Shown piece by piece: positions 1-14,491 of a DNA stretch of 64,000 nucleotides. A program made the translations under genes and the position numbers. The stretch is taken from the NCBI GenBank assembly GCA_023846275.1, contig CM043868.1, positions 15,843,755-15,907,754 on the forward strand, read 5' to 3'. The notes beneath the pieces are model-generated. The model was not told where the DNA came from. It saw nothing but the letters and a program-made list of their open reading frames with translations, and did no database searches. Each line of letters opens with the position of its first letter. Position 1 is the first letter of the stretch. The DNA comes from Vanilla planifolia. Taxonomy: Eukaryota > Streptophyta > Magnoliopsida > Asparagales > Orchidaceae.

Positions 1-299
1 TTATATATATAAGAAAAACCCAGGTGTTCGTAATAAAGAACGCAAATTTTATTGCAATGAACAAAGTATTAAACTAAATTTTATTTCATATTTGTAGTAG
101 AAATATAAAATAATTAAATAGAAAGTCATATTTTGCTACTACAATAACTCGTAATTATAAATATTCAAAAAGTCCTCCAATAATAAAACTACCTAGAATA
201 TAATATCTATTGATTACTATATTTCATTATGACTTGTGAGAGCCTCCTCATAAGCAAAACAATTAATAATATTCTCCTTGTTGCACTAGCTCAAGTGGC

Positions 300-960
300 T
301 CTTTCAAGGAGTTTTTGTACTTGGGCTCTTATTTCTATTCTTGAAGAATGTTATGATCCTATCTAGTTGTTGAAATATTTTATAATTTTTATCCATCATT
401 TGATGAAAATGTTCTTGTCCATTTTCTTAAATGCTTTTTTGGCCTCCATAATGGGCTTAACATGTTCTTCCACTATGCAAACTCTATTATCTCCTAATAG
501 AAAGTGAATTGCATCAATGACATAATACTTCTTTTAGAATCCCATATACTCTTTTTTGAACACATAGTATTTTTGCTTCTTAATGGCAAACATCTTTCTT
601 ATACACCAAGCCAACATGGAGAACTTCTATTGTTCATTTTTTGTAATAGATAATTCTCTCTATAATAATCTCATGAGCTCATCTTACATCTTTTTTCTAA
701 TAGATTTAGGAACAAACTACTCTTGAAAAACATAACAAAATTCTTTCCATAAAAATTTTGAATTAGCCTTACCATGAAAGTCCATTATAAGTGAAGTCTC
801 TATTATCCATGCTACTAATGATTAACAGTGTTATTCAGAGTTAGAATCACCAATAAAACTCACCTATGTTATGGGCAAGCCATGCCATAAAATACCATTT
901 CAATTTGCCCAATCGATTCTTTACTTGAATTGGATCAATGATATCTGCAAAATGTAGTGA
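300..960 (-). pseudogene. Decayed Ty3/gypsy gag fragment
   Basis: Read on the minus strand with frame changes and stops, the sequence gives LWKEFCYVFQE followed by FVPKSIRKKM and DELMRLL. This is the pattern of the retrotransposon gag family: a W-EF motif, then F-P-S/W-R, then a leucine-rich stretch. It is followed by KFSMLAW and a basic segment, as in gag. No intact ORF remains. The partner pol region is not visible nearby. Confidence 0.55.
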
Positions 961-3900
961 ATGGAGATTCAAAATTTGTTTAATCAAGTGATCACTAGAT
1001 ATAATTTAGTTTCGCTCTCTTCTCTTGTACATGTTATTCTCTTTTGGACTTGCATCACCAAATCCATCTTTCTTATTTTTTTAGTCTCTCTTTATGGGAG
1101 GCTTTTGTTATTTTCAATTCATTGTTAGAAGTTGTTACTTCTTTATCATACAAATTAAGATTTTCATATTTCATTTTATACATAACAAGTTTTAAACATT
1201 GTATATATATATATATATAATTCTTGTACACACACGTGAACTAATAAGAATAAAAACAACATTATCATTAGCTTTGTGTGACCTACATTATAATAGTCTA
1301 CCCAACTTACATAGCTTAGGGTATCTATTCTCCAAGTTAATGTTTTATGGCATGTATCTAAACTGATTTCACTGTTATGATTGTGCTTGAGACCAATTTG
1401 TGCAAACTCATGCAAAACATAATCTACAAAGTCACCAATAAAAAGCTAAAAGAGCCATAAATGTATAAGACTTGGATTGCATAATTGACATAATTGATCA
1501 CATAAGTATGATAGTTAGCATTGTATTGTAAAAATGTTTCTATTCATTCTTATCGTTAATTATGAATAACCTTATAAACACATTCTAATATATGATAGTA
1601 AATATTGCAACATACAAATGGCTTACTACTACTATACAAGGTTTGGATCATAATCTTTAATTAACACTCTAATCAATTAAGAGAATTAATCATATTGTAT
1701 GATAAGATTATCGTATTATATAATTAATATACTTTCAGCACTTTAACACTAATATTATTTTGATTTTAATTTATACTTGATTCTAACATGACTCATGATA
1801 CTTCTAATGCATTTTACTTCAACTTAAGAAGAAAAAACATATTAAGCACTCATGAGTAACGTGTCTGAGATGTGTGAAATAGTAAATTTGGCTTGAACCA
1901 TTGTGTCAAACGATAATGTAGGGTTTTGACAATATACCCAAATAAAGTAAAGATGAAGTCTAGCTCAATGTCACCTAATCAAGAGAAATGACCAATTCTT
2001 TTTTTTATGTGAAAGTTGATTGAGCAACATTAAGCTATCAACATCTTTGACCATCAAAATTGCATACTTAATGTTATGTATTATTTTCACAACACATTAG
2101 TAAACACAAAATTATAATTTTATTATCATTAAACTATAACATAAATGTATGAGGTTAACACTTTCTTTCCTAACTCTAAAATAATTCAAACCAAAATAAT
2201 ATAATTTTATACTTGATTTTTATTGATCTCTATTTCTCTCATAGATAAAAACTTTGTGATGGCTTATAATTGATAATTTGGGCTTCTCTCCTTTCTAAAC
2301 ACACTCTCTCTACTCCATTTCTTATTGAAACCACTTAAATCCCATTTCTCTACTCCTAAACATTCTATTAAGCTTATTTATAAGCTAAATTTGACATAAA
2401 AAACTTTTTTTTGGATTCTAATTTCTTCTTGGTCATGTTGCAATAGTAGTGAAGTTGTCACTATAGCCCATATAGCTTGACTTTGCTTTCTTAGATAGCA
2501 ATAAGTATTACAAATAAATTATCCATAAGAGGATGGGATGCAAAGGCTAGTTGAGAGAAAGAGACATGAGGGATTTGGGAAAAATTCTTGTTTATAATAG
2601 CTTTTTAACCTTTTTAAAAATAGTTTTTTTTCTCTTCTTCTTTTTGAAAACTTAGGATTTCACATAATTGTTTAATCAATAAACTATAGTACTTTGTCCA
2701 TTCTATCATTTGTCTCATTTGTGGTAGTTTGGTTTTCATTGATTAATCTTGATATAGTACATACAACTTATTAAGTGTTCTTGTCTTTACTTAGATTAGG
2801 ATATGACATAAAATATAGTCATTTAGCATGTTGAGTTCTTATGAATATTCCATTCAAATTAACTTTTGTTATTCCAAATATTTAACTTTTTTAGTGGAAA
2901 AATATTATACTAGATTTTGAAACTAATTATACAAAAGGTAATGGTCATCCCTTTCTTTTATGTTACTAATAATGATGTGAAACAAAATGCCTTCTTTTAT
3001 AAATAATGATAATCATCATGTGTCTCACTATAGATATCTACAATTTTTTTTTATTTTTTGTTTTTCATGTTGTATGTTTTTTTTATCCCTGAGAGATTAT
3101 ATAGGGTAGCACCCTTAGTTTAAGTTGATTAGATGAGCCAAATGACCTAGGCGGGATCAAAACCACTAGGATTATTTCAACCCATCCACCCTATATGATT
3201 TTTAAATTGCATGGGTTAGTGCTCTAAGTGGATGTTGTACTACATAGAGTGATTTAGCTAAATAGCATCACGTGATTTTGGAATTACCCTAGGTAAACTA
3301 AATAAGCTTTCTCAGCTAACCTTTTCCTTAATTTGTATGGCCACTATATCATTTTGAATATTTGAAGTAAGCTTATATTTGAATGTTTGGGGATAAGAAT
3401 TATTTTTTGAAGTCTAGACTTATGCATCAGTTAATATATTCAGTTAGGCCACCTTTTACTTCTCAGACTTGACATTCTAACTCATAATCATGATCCCTTA
3501 ATCTAATATTTAAGATCATAATGTGTCACCCAAAATGAATCAGTTGGATCAAGAATTGGTCCAGATCAGGTTATGTAACCTAATTAGTACATTGGTGTAT
3601 ACATAATATCAAAACAAACTATATTTTTAAATAACTATATCTACATACTACAATATTCATAAATAATCACATAACCATATCCAATAAATGTCCAATAGAA
3701 TTCTTCCAATAATGTATATAATTTAAGTCCAATGAATACATCTCAAAGTTCAATATACTAGAATGTCAACTTTGGCCCAACTCTATATTTGTACTAACAA
3801 CTATCTCACTATAGTTACAACTAATATAAGAGGTGAGTTAGGCTCAATAAAAACATATATATATATATATAATGGTATAATAGTATAATATAATCACCAA

Positions 3901-5659
3901 CATATTAGGTGAATATCACAACTTACTAAGCTCAGTCAAAGTATAAAACTATAATCACTAATCTTATCACATATCCATCTAGGCATAACAAATCTCAATA
4001 AAATTATAATTAAGATTAATCCATAAGATGCATAGTGATCTACCAATAATTTGATAATCATTTCAAACCCTTGAAGAACTTGAGCAACTTTAACACTCTT
4101 ATCTTATCAAATAATTTGATAATCCATAACTTAAGCTCTATTAAACATAGATAGATTATCTTATAAAACTATAAGAGACCTCACAACACATGATGCTCCA
4201 CCACCATAAGCTTAGGAACACTCATGACCCTCTCATGGTGTCTCAGCAATAAGCAAACACACCAACAATCATCATGTGATGTCTTAGCAATAAGGCATGC
4301 AACCTCCAAACCTGGTAAGAGTCCTTCTATCTAGTATATCAAACCCACCTTGCTTTAGTTGAGTCCATCAATTAGGGTCCATTGCATCTTAATCTATCTC
4401 ATCATTATTCAAACTTTCTTATAACTATTTTTTATTACTTTATTCACAAATATCTTGAGTCACTTAACTTTGACTTCTTCTAAAGCCAAACCAAGTCTCT
4501 CAAGGCTCCTCACAAAAAAACCTGAGAGCTCATGTATCTTGAAAGCCATCTAAGATCTTTTTTTTAGATCTCTATTTATAATTCAAAGTCCTTGGACCCT
4601 TTGGATTAACCCAAGGCTTCTATCCATTTTTGAAAAAATAAATCTTAACTAAGTTTAGTCATTCATGTAAGAAGTTTCTACAAGTTTTAAGTAGGTCTTA
4701 ATAATATGCATAAGATATTATCATAAGGCTTATTTTGACTTAAACTCTTTCTTCATATCAATTAAATCAAAACAATTACATGACCTTAACGTTATTTTAG
4801 GGCTTAATTGAGACTCCCAAGTACTCTTCATAAGGTACTTGAGAGTTCACTCTCATCCTAAAGCCATCTAATGTCCCCTTAAGATCTCTTCTTGCTTTCT
4901 GAGCTTATAATTGAGCCTTATCACTCAACCCTAAGGCTTAACGCAATACAATAGTCTTATTTTGGTTGCAAATTTCCAATCTTAGCTTTAGTTCTTAGAG
5001 AAAATCTTATGTCATACTAGTGTCTTATAGTATAGTTAAATAACAACACTCACAGACTAACATTATATAATTTTTTTAAATAATTTAAAACATTCATAGT
5101 TAAATTCTATACCCCAAATTTGTATTAACTTAATTTCTTCAAAGTCATATTGATTGCTCAAATTTGCAACACTTTCAATCCCTTAAGTTATCAATATAGG
5201 CATGATCATTCACTTCCTTTCATATGACAAGTCTTAATTACCATATTATCATAAGCATGAATTGAAATTCCAACAAAATGACATCAAAAGTATCTATGTT
5301 AGCATTAATTTTAGAAAGTCATCTATTCCATTATCATCACAATATTACAACATGTAATATGGAGTCTCCAATAAAAATCATGTCATCATTAAAGGTAATC
5401 TTTATACTTTTATTTTCATCACAAATAAATCTATGAAAATTTATCATAATTTAAGATTTTGTATTATGGCTAACATGTTTTCAACATTAAATAAAACCCA
5501 TTACAAAATTGATTGTACAATGATCATCTACCATAACTTCATCTAATTAGAATAACTTAATTTAGCATGATAGGCTTTATATGATGTAAGAATTAATAAC
5601 AAATCTAAAATAACATACATCTTTATCTTCTTTTCATCATGATCTTGAACTTGACAAAA
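961..5659. other. AT-rich intergenic DNA, no gene seen
   Basis: No ORF in this span resembles a known protein. It holds short TA microsatellites (about 1202-1220 and 3857-3872). From about 3.9 to 5.6 kb the plus strand is C-rich and G-poor, a style seen in noncoding parts of retroelements. No terminal repeats were identified. Confidence 0.5.
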
Positions 5660-6620
5660 ATAATTTCAAAAATTAGAAAGCATACACATCATGTTCCATC
5701 AACTTTAGATCAACAACTCAACTTTTGCATCATAATCGAGAGCTTTTGCATGTTACTCTCAGCAATAAGGAATCATAAACATGACATTTTTACCAAATTG
5801 AGACCAACGTCTCTATTTTTACAATATAATCAAAAGCTATTGCATTTTAATATCATTATTTAAGACGTATGTACATATTTTCACCAAATTGAAAGCTATT
5901 GCATGTTAATTACAGTAAGATAATGCCATAACTTCTTAATCTTTATCAATCTAAAAGCTACAAGATGAATAATAGTGAACATTACGTAATTTTAATGTCC
6001 TTTATCAAACTAGAAGTGATAACATGAAATAATTACAAGACCTCGTGTAAATATAATGTTCCTTGCCAATCCCTAAAGCTACAACATATAATATTATCAA
6101 AACATTAAGTAAATCCAATATTATGTATCAATCATGAACTACAACATATAAGATTAGTAAGCCACTCCATATCTCTCATATTTTGCATCAAATTGTGAGT
6201 AAAGCATTACATTTAACTCATATTTTGTACAAAATTGTAAGCTATAACATGCTAGATTTGCAAAAAAATTACTCATATTTCATGTGCTAAATTAAAAACA
6301 TCGATACAAGTTAAATTTTGCAAAGCAATGCTTATATTTTATATTCTAAATTAAATCAGGAGCTACAACATGTCTTATTTGCAAGACAGTGAATATGTTT
6401 CATATGCTGTTTTAAATCAAGAGCTATTACATAATAGATTTACAAAGCACTGCTTATATGTAATATTCTTTATAAGATCTAAAAGCTGTAATAAGCTATT
6501 TTCATAATTAAAAAGGTATAACACATCATGTTCTTGCAATAATCAAGAATTATATCTCAATTTCTAAAAGATAACCAAGAGCTTTAGTAAGCTAATGTTA
6601 ACAATTAATAAGCATGTGCA
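5660..6620. repeat. Degenerate minisatellite, period about 60 bp
   Basis: A core resembling GAGCTACAACATG, then an ATTTGCAAAGCA-like word and an A/T-rich spacer, recurs at roughly 5740, 5831, 5891, 5952, 6009, 6073, 6126, 6199, 6244, 6303, 6361, 6422 and 6483. Most spacings are 53-64 bases. Units are strongly diverged, so the array is old. No coding capacity was recognised across the units. Confidence 0.65.
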
Positions 6621-7156
6621 TTGTGAGTTATTAAATAAAGAATCAAAGTAGGCTAATGCAACAAAATAGAGTATGTATTACATGTTCCTTCATCAACCTG
6701 AGAGTAATGTGTTAACTAACATGAATTATTGAAAAAATAATTAATTTTAAGTACCTAGTATGCCTTTACATTTAGGTGCAAGACATAAGATTCTCACCTC
6801 TTAAACTATTTAGAGGTCTACACCATAGAGATCCTTTCTCTTCACTAATTAAGCTTACAATTTTCCTCCGTCCATGCTTACAGATTATCTTTCCTTAGCT
6901 TCCCTTAGCTAGATCTCTTTAAGAGCATCCACAACTAAGTTTTGCTAAAATCTTATATAACTATTTAATCAATTCTTTGATCATGGAGATCACAAAAATG
7001 TTGGTTAGGTTAGCTTACATTTCTCCTCACAACTTTATTTCAAAATTCATACATTCTAAGGCTTGACATTTTCTTTACTTCCCTTTCTCTTAATTGCTTA
7101 TATCCAAGTCATTTCCAACCCTTGGATCTATGACAAATATATAGTGCATCACATCA

Positions 7157-10047
7157 TGTTTGACATTTTATTCTAATATTAGTCTAAAAAATTTTAAGAT
7201 TAAAATAATCAGAGTTTAAATATAATTAGATGGTACTAACAACTTAACCAAGTGAGAAATAATGATAAATATTTAATTTATTTTTCAAGTCTTGTATAAG
7301 AAACAACTTTACTTCAAAAAACAAATAGACAAAATTTTCATTAGAACTATATGTATTTTCTTAATCCTAATTAATAATCAACAATAATAATCACAAGAAA
7401 AAATAATATTTATAATAATGACAAATTTATAAATATAATCTTAACATAATCAAATTCATAGTTATTATGAACATAGTAAAATATTTTATCTCTAAAAAAT
7501 GTTATAATTACCAGTGTTTTTAATATTAAAAAATCATAATTTTACCATCAATTCTTAAAATTTAGCTAAAACTTGTAGATTTTATTATACTTATCAAAGA
7601 GACAAATACAAATACATACATTGATATATCATCTCAAATATAATCATCTATATGTCTTTTAAAATATATAAATAAAAACATCATAATCTTCTCAAACATA
7701 AGCTATCAAATTTAAGTAAATTTAAAATTTCTCATCTCTTGGTACTTTAAGATTTGACTTATATTATAAGTATGTAATGAATTTGAAAACTCATCTAGTA
7801 AATTTATATGTAAATAATAGGATGAGATAAAATATGATAACAAAATAAATTATAAAATGACTAATAAGTAATATTCAAAAGTATTTGTGATCATCATCCA
7901 AAAATATATAAAAATAAATTAATAGAGACATGATATCAAGATATAAAAAAATACATAAGTATGTAAGAGTATGTGATTAAACTATAGAAATATATAAAAT
8001 AATTAACAAATAAAAAGATGTATAAATGTAGCTTTCAATTATGTATATATGTATGCATTTTTCTATCTATTATAATTTATTTTATCCATCTAAAATCTAA
8101 ACTTTTTACATATTTTTAGACTACTTGATTTTAATATTTTATTAACTTTTATTATAATATTATTTTTTATTTATTTCATAACACTCATCTTATCATCAAG
8201 GCCCACATTTTTATCAAATTATTATTATTCTAGTAGTATGGGATCCCATCTCATTTTTATATTATGTCTACATTAAGAACATAATATATAGATCTTAAAT
8301 CATATTATTTAACATCATATCATAGTATACAAACCTAACTTACAGGCATATCACATCATGTCTGCCTCATTGTATATCTCATCTTTAAGTTGTTAGATCA
8401 CAAAAAAATCATCATATATCATATATGCATCATAGTAGATTTCATCTCTAGTTACTATATCACACAATAAGCAGCTCATCGTATATTATATTCGTATTAT
8501 GGTATACATCATCTTTAATTATTAGATTATATAGCAATCAACTTATAATATATCATATCTGAATCATAGTAGATCTCGTCTCTAACTATTTGATCATATA
8601 ATAAGTAGCTCATCAAATATCATATGAGATCTAATATCAGTGGTATCATATTATAGCACATAATCTCATCTCCACTAATAGTGATAATATAATATAGCAA
8701 CTAGAGTTAATATCATTAAACAAATATCATCATTCTCATCATTACTCATTCTAATCACAATATACTTATGATATATCAATATCACACTAGTAGAATCATT
8801 AAACAAAACTTAAATAGTCAAAATCATATCAGTTACTTATACGAGATCATGTTATAAGTATTTATTATTTTTAGTTCTCATTTCTCATATACATTTTATA
8901 TTCTCTTTCATTTTTTTCACATTTTATATCACTAGCATAACTAAATCAATAAAATATTTTATATTTTTATTTTTATCTTCAATTACATAACATGTAATAA
9001 TGAAGTAAAATATGTTACAAAAAAGATAATATGTCACAATATTGAATGTTGAATAATAGTAATATAATATCATACCTAGGTTATTATTATTTAAAATTTA
9101 CCTACTACTCTCCTTGAAAGAAATTTTGCAGTAATGTTTATTTTCTTTTAACTTTCTGCATAAGCTTGATTTTTAATTTATTTAATTGATTAGCCTTACA
9201 TTCTTTTATAAACAAATCTTCTAAATTCCTCCTTTTATAGTAAAAAAATTCTAATATTACTTAATAATCATTAACCATTTTATATGCATCAAAGATAAGA
9301 AAATACATAATTACTCGTTAATTCTCTCCTTATATCAGAAATTGTAAGCAAAACACTTGATCACAGTTGTTGGGGCTCATATTTGCTAAAAACAACCCTT
9401 TCCTGTATTGATTTATATGTAAAATATTAAAAATAAATTCCTTTAACCTCCTCCTAAAGCAATAGTTTGAAATTAGGTGATGAATTAAAGCCGATAATTG
9501 GTTTTCCTCTTTGTTCAAAGACTTGCTTGAGACTAGGTTCTTCTTATCAAATCGAAGAGGAACAAAATAATAATAACTTAAGAGTCCCCATCTTGATCAT
9601 AAAACACTTTAATGCTACACAACAATGAGGCAAGGATGATCAAAAGCTAAAGAGGTCATCCACAAGCATGACGGTGAGTAGGTGAGGCGACACAGTGATA
9701 GAGTAGGAGAAATTAGGTTTTCTTCTTCCTTTTTTGCTAATTACTTTTTGTTAATTATTTAATTAATAAATTATATGCTATTAATATTTTTTTATATTAA
9801 CTTATGCTAAATCCAAATGAACTCTAATTGTGATGTAATAAATATCAATGGACTCATCTTGCTGAACTTGATGTAATGGTATATTCATCTTTCAAATTTA
9901 ATATTCATGATAAATATATATTTTATAAGAAAATACTTAACATTATTATTTTAATATACTTTATTAAAAAAATAAAAATCTCAATTTCATTTATCAAATC
10001 ACTTAAAACTATTAAAAATCAACATCAAAAAAAATCAAATCGTTACA
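7157..10047 (+). repeat. LTR-like dispersed repeat, copy A (~2.9 kb)
   Basis: It begins with TG (TGTTTGACATTTTA) and ends CGTTACA, the usual TG...CA ends of an LTR. A second, diverged copy lies at 29939-32912 in the same orientation and shares landmarks along its whole length: an AATAATCAATAATAAT-like word, a GCCATAAAA-type word near 9600, and AAATCCAAATGAACTC near 9810. No target-site duplication is recognisable. Long LTRs of this size occur in some plant gypsy elements, but the lineage is not proven. Confidence 0.6.
8360..8640 (+). repeat. Four ~68-bp tandem units within LTR-like copy A
   Basis: Units start near 8363, 8428, 8493 and 8561. Each has a CATAGTAGAT-like word, a CATCTCTA-like word and a TATCATAT end. 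Copy B has about two such units at 31140-31300, so unit number varies between copies. Confidence 0.6.
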
Positions 10048-13000
10048 CTACCTATAGATCTTTCTAATATTATACATATATCATATTATACATTAAGACA
10101 TATTTGCTATTACTTCTTAACAATTCCACTAATCATAATTATACAATCAAATATTTATACCTATATGATACACTATGCACCAATCACTCATCATAACTTG
10201 ACAATTCTTTTGTTTGATGCTTCTCTTAATTGATTGTACTTATATGATTATTATAATTTTCTTTCTCATTATCATATTTGTACGACAACTTGCCTTTGTA
10301 ATAGTACGTTCACCATATTATTAAATCAACTCCCCATTTTCTTAATCCCGCTTGCCTCTTTTCTATTGTTATCATGTTTTATTGTATGATATTCATGGTT
10401 GAGCTTTTAAACAGGTTTTTAATCTTTATCGTACCATACAATATTGTATCATCATACTGAATGATTCTCACTAAATATATTTAGTAGTAATCTAACTTTG
10501 TCACACACTTTGTATAGACATTTAAATGATAGATTCAAATGGAATCACATATTTTAACTAGCAAATTTGATGGGTGTAAAACAATCTTTCCTCCTCATGC
10601 GACTCAAGGATTCAAGCTTCTTTGTAGTGGTCATGTCAGGTTGTTGCAACAAAGAAGATTTGGGCTTGGACAATCATGTACCAAGATTATTGGAGATTTT
10701 TTTGTTATCATATTGAACCTATTTTAATAAGTTAAGTAGCACATGTTATGTATAAAGCAAAACAAAGTGTAGATTAAGTAGGTTATTAGTTTTTCTTTAT
10801 TTTTGTGTCACTACTAAATCAAGTTTGAATTGGCAAATAGGCTTTTTAGCTTTAAATCTCCAAAAATATTCTTGGGAACTATGTGTTATTCATATTGTTG
10901 TTGAATTTGATCTCTAAATTAGTGAAAATTGCTTTGACACAAAATCTTTTTTGGGATGTTTAGGATTTTAATATCTCTAAAATATATTACAAAATTATGC
11001 TTAATCTTATTTAAACTCTTTGAAAATTTTATAGATTATCTAAACAAAAGTGTGCTAAAATTTGCTGTTATAAGAATTGAGATTTGAACTTTATGTCGAG
11101 TTTTGAAGATTTAAAAATTAAGCTAATATTTTTATTTTAAAACCTAGTTCTTATTGGATTTTATAATAAAACTAAATTATAAGTGCTCAAACCTTTATGA
11201 GCATTTGTAGATTATATATGTAGAATGTTTTCTACAAGTTTATAGTTTAGCTTTGTTTGATTTGTAAAAAAAATAAAAGTTTTTATGATCATGAGCATAA
11301 GCTAAACTTGTTTACAAGAAATTTAGTAATCCATGAGAAAATATTTTCTTTTCATCAATCACATGAGCTAAAATCAAAATTTTAATCTTGAAGATTAATG
11401 TATGGTTAAAAAATTATTTGGTCTATAAAATAGATTTAAATAATGCAAAATTTTATGGTCTCTATATTTGAATAATTCTTTACAACAATCATTGAGGTTA
11501 CATCTTACTTTGATGTGATTTCTTGTTTTATTCAATGTTTCTAAATGATCATTCTTAAAGGGTTTAAATTTTTATACTTTACATTTAATATTAAAACTTT
11601 CATCCTATTATCTTAACTATCTTGAAACCTGCAAATCACTTTATGCGATCATAATATGGTGACTATGAATATTTATTTGGTTTGGTTATTTATTCCAACT
11701 ATTTTGAATTTTTTTTCCGTATTATATCTCATTTTATTCCACCTAATTTATCTCTATCCTATTTAATCCCAAGTTTAAAAAAATCTAAAAATTATATCTT
11801 CACCTACTAGGCCTCTCGCAATTCCTTTGCCATTACTCTATATTGGGTTGAGTTTGTCGCAATTACATAGATTTTAGTTATAATTTATACATGTACTTCA
11901 TCATTTTGTTATGATACTTATATCATAACAATATGAACACACTTGTATTATGAATCTCATAAAAATTAATAATATGGATTTAAGTAAAGAAAGCATGAAT
12001 ATGAAAAAAAGAAAAATAAAATTTTATTAATGCATATAATGAAAAACACAAATCACTAAAGTTTAGATTTATATTTGAAGTTGTTATTATAAGAGTTCCT
12101 TCTCTTCAATTAAAATGTTATTTATGAAAATTGAGTGCAAAATAATTAATCTTGCAATAGTGGCTTTAATGAATTGAAGTGAGACCTTTAAGTATTTCTA
12201 GCCAACATATGTGAATAATGCCTTTGTTTATTAAGAAGTAGATTAGTAATTCAACTTCATTCTAAAAGGATTTTATGTTCGAAAACATAGATTTTCTTAT
12301 TCTTTTGTTGATGAATCCATCAACCTTTTGTTGTTATTGAAATTTTTGGTAATGCTAACATCTGAAAACTCTAAACGCATCATTGTGACTACTAATAGTC
12401 ATTTAACTCCTAATTGTGGCCTCATTGTGCTTCTTCTTTGTAAAGTGATTTGGAACTCAACACCCTTGCTAGTTTTTTTCTTCGTTTCATCATGTATTTG
12501 TTTTGATTCAAAACTTTCCTTTTAGTCTTTGACTTCCAACTTTAGTCTTGTACGCCTCATGTTTAGCTCTTATTTTCCATTATTTGTACCTAAGGTAATC
12601 TTCTAATTTAGGCTTTAGTGTGATTTATTGGTCTTCTTTGACTAAATTCAACATCTACTAAGATTTTTTAAAGCCTGTTATGTGCATTTATTTCTATTAT
12701 TTTTAAAGATTTGCCAGTTATCCAAACCACAAATAACCTAACATTCTTATCTATTATTAATATCAAGAATTGGTGAAAAAATGAGATTTTTTTACTTCTT
12801 AACCTTTTATATTACATCAATATAATAAATTATGTTATTATATTTATATATATTTAAACATATAATATCCATCACAATCATATAAATATATTAAGTTTGT
12901 TCTCCTTTCTTATATATAATTATTCTTTGATCTCCAAAATACCCTTCTTCATCATTTCCAACATAATAGTATGAATAATTGAGTTTTAAGTGTTCTTATG

Positions 13001-14099
13001 CTTCAAATTTGGTATTGCTTCATCTCCTTTGTGTGGAACCTCTCATTATTGCAATAAAGGATGCTTTGTGCTTAAAATATTTTTATTTTTCATAGATCAA
13101 TCAGTTTTCTTTTTGCTAATGATTTTAACATAGAATAGATGTGTCTTTGAACATTGGATTTAAAAAAGGGCAATGAGAGATAAAGAATCACAAAAACCTA
13201 AAATGTCATTTACAAATATTAATATAGTCATTCTTGTTAATCTCTAAACAATAGAAAACATTCCTTAATCCTAACTTTTTTTCAACAACAATGTTTTGCA
13301 CTAAGTAGACATCTTTATGATGCCCTTTTATGCAAGAAGATGACGTATATGTCACAAGATAAGTTATGGGTGTAAAAGCTATTAAAAAAATTGAAGACTT
13401 ACCTCTTAAAATGTTCTAATTTGTTTTATACAAATTGTTAAGAAACTTGATAAAGGTAAGAGAATCTTTCATAAAATATCTAATTATACCAACATTTACA
13501 TGTATTTTAAAAATTATGATCTTTTAGAATCACATAAATGATGAAGTTGTTAAATTAAATTATTATAAAAAATGTCAAGTATGACCATTCATATATTATA
13601 TTAATATTAATGTACATAATGAAACGAGAGTTGATCCAAATGCATTATAATTGATGTAATATAGTTTAATCACAACCTAATCTTTTTAATAAGTTAACAA
13701 TAACTTCATGGTTATATCATGAGTAATATTTGTGAAATGAAATAGTACTAAAATATATGAACTATTTATAAGCATAGTCATAATAAAAATGTGATTTGTT
13801 TTTATATATTATAGATGAAAAACTTAATCTTAAGCTTCACTTAACACCGATTATAATTATGATACATGTATTCTTTATAAAAGACAACATGCATATAAAA
13901 AAGAGGACTCATGGTAAACAATGGAGGAAAAAAATCTAAGTGTTCCACTCTAACTACTATTAAGCTTTCATTTATCTTGTGCTTGTAACCTCGCTCTCAA
14001 CTCATGAATTGCTAAAGGCACGCCATTAATGAAACTTCAACCTTGATATTTTTGTTTTTAATTTTTTTATTCCCGTCATAGAAATTTTTATTTTTATTA
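10048..14099. other. AT-rich intergenic DNA upstream of the CIP7-like gene
   Basis: Short ORFs occur (for example a 62-codon frame at 10539-10727), but none resembles a known family and codon use is not gene-like. No terminal repeats, tandem arrays or RNA genes were recognised. Confidence 0.5.
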
Positions 14100-14491
14100 G
14101 TTATTTCGGCGAGAATTTTTGTCTGTGAGTACAACCTCCATTCCCGTGATATCATTAAGAATTCATCCCCTTACATTTATTTTGCAACAACAAGTTATCT
14201 TTTTTCTCCCTCCACAGTTTATTTAGCAGCTTATCGCTTGTTACTCGTGCGCCAGCTGTTGCCATGTATATTTTTCGCCATTAAAGCTTCCTCTTCAGCT
14301 CGCCTACCACTCCTCCTCACCTCACCTGTTGATTTTGTTTTGGGTGTTTTTTTTTTTTTTTTCTTTTTTTCTGTTCTCCATCGCCGCTGCCGCGCATTTG
14401 CTACCCGCTTAGCTATGAAGAACTAGCGGAGGTCCAGAAGAGTTTTGGTTGGCTGCTTCATTTGATCTTTGAAAGGGAAAGTGTCGGTGAA
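14100..14491 (+). promoter_or_regulatory. Presumed promoter / 5' leader of the CIP7-like gene
   Basis: GC content rises here compared with the AT-rich DNA upstream. The stretch has a CT-rich tract with a long T run (about 14349-14378), common in plant 5' leaders. Two minimal upstream ORFs precede the main ATG: one at 14264-14284 (six codons plus stop) and one at 14415-14426 (three codons plus stop). Whether they lie in the mRNA depends on the transcription start, which cannot be fixed from sequence. No confident TATA box was chosen. Confidence 0.45.

Noticed and set aside
14238..14426. 62-codon frame upstream of the CIP7-like gene
   Set aside because: It has no ATG at its start and overlaps the CT-rich leader. 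Only the tiny uORFs inside it are worth noting.
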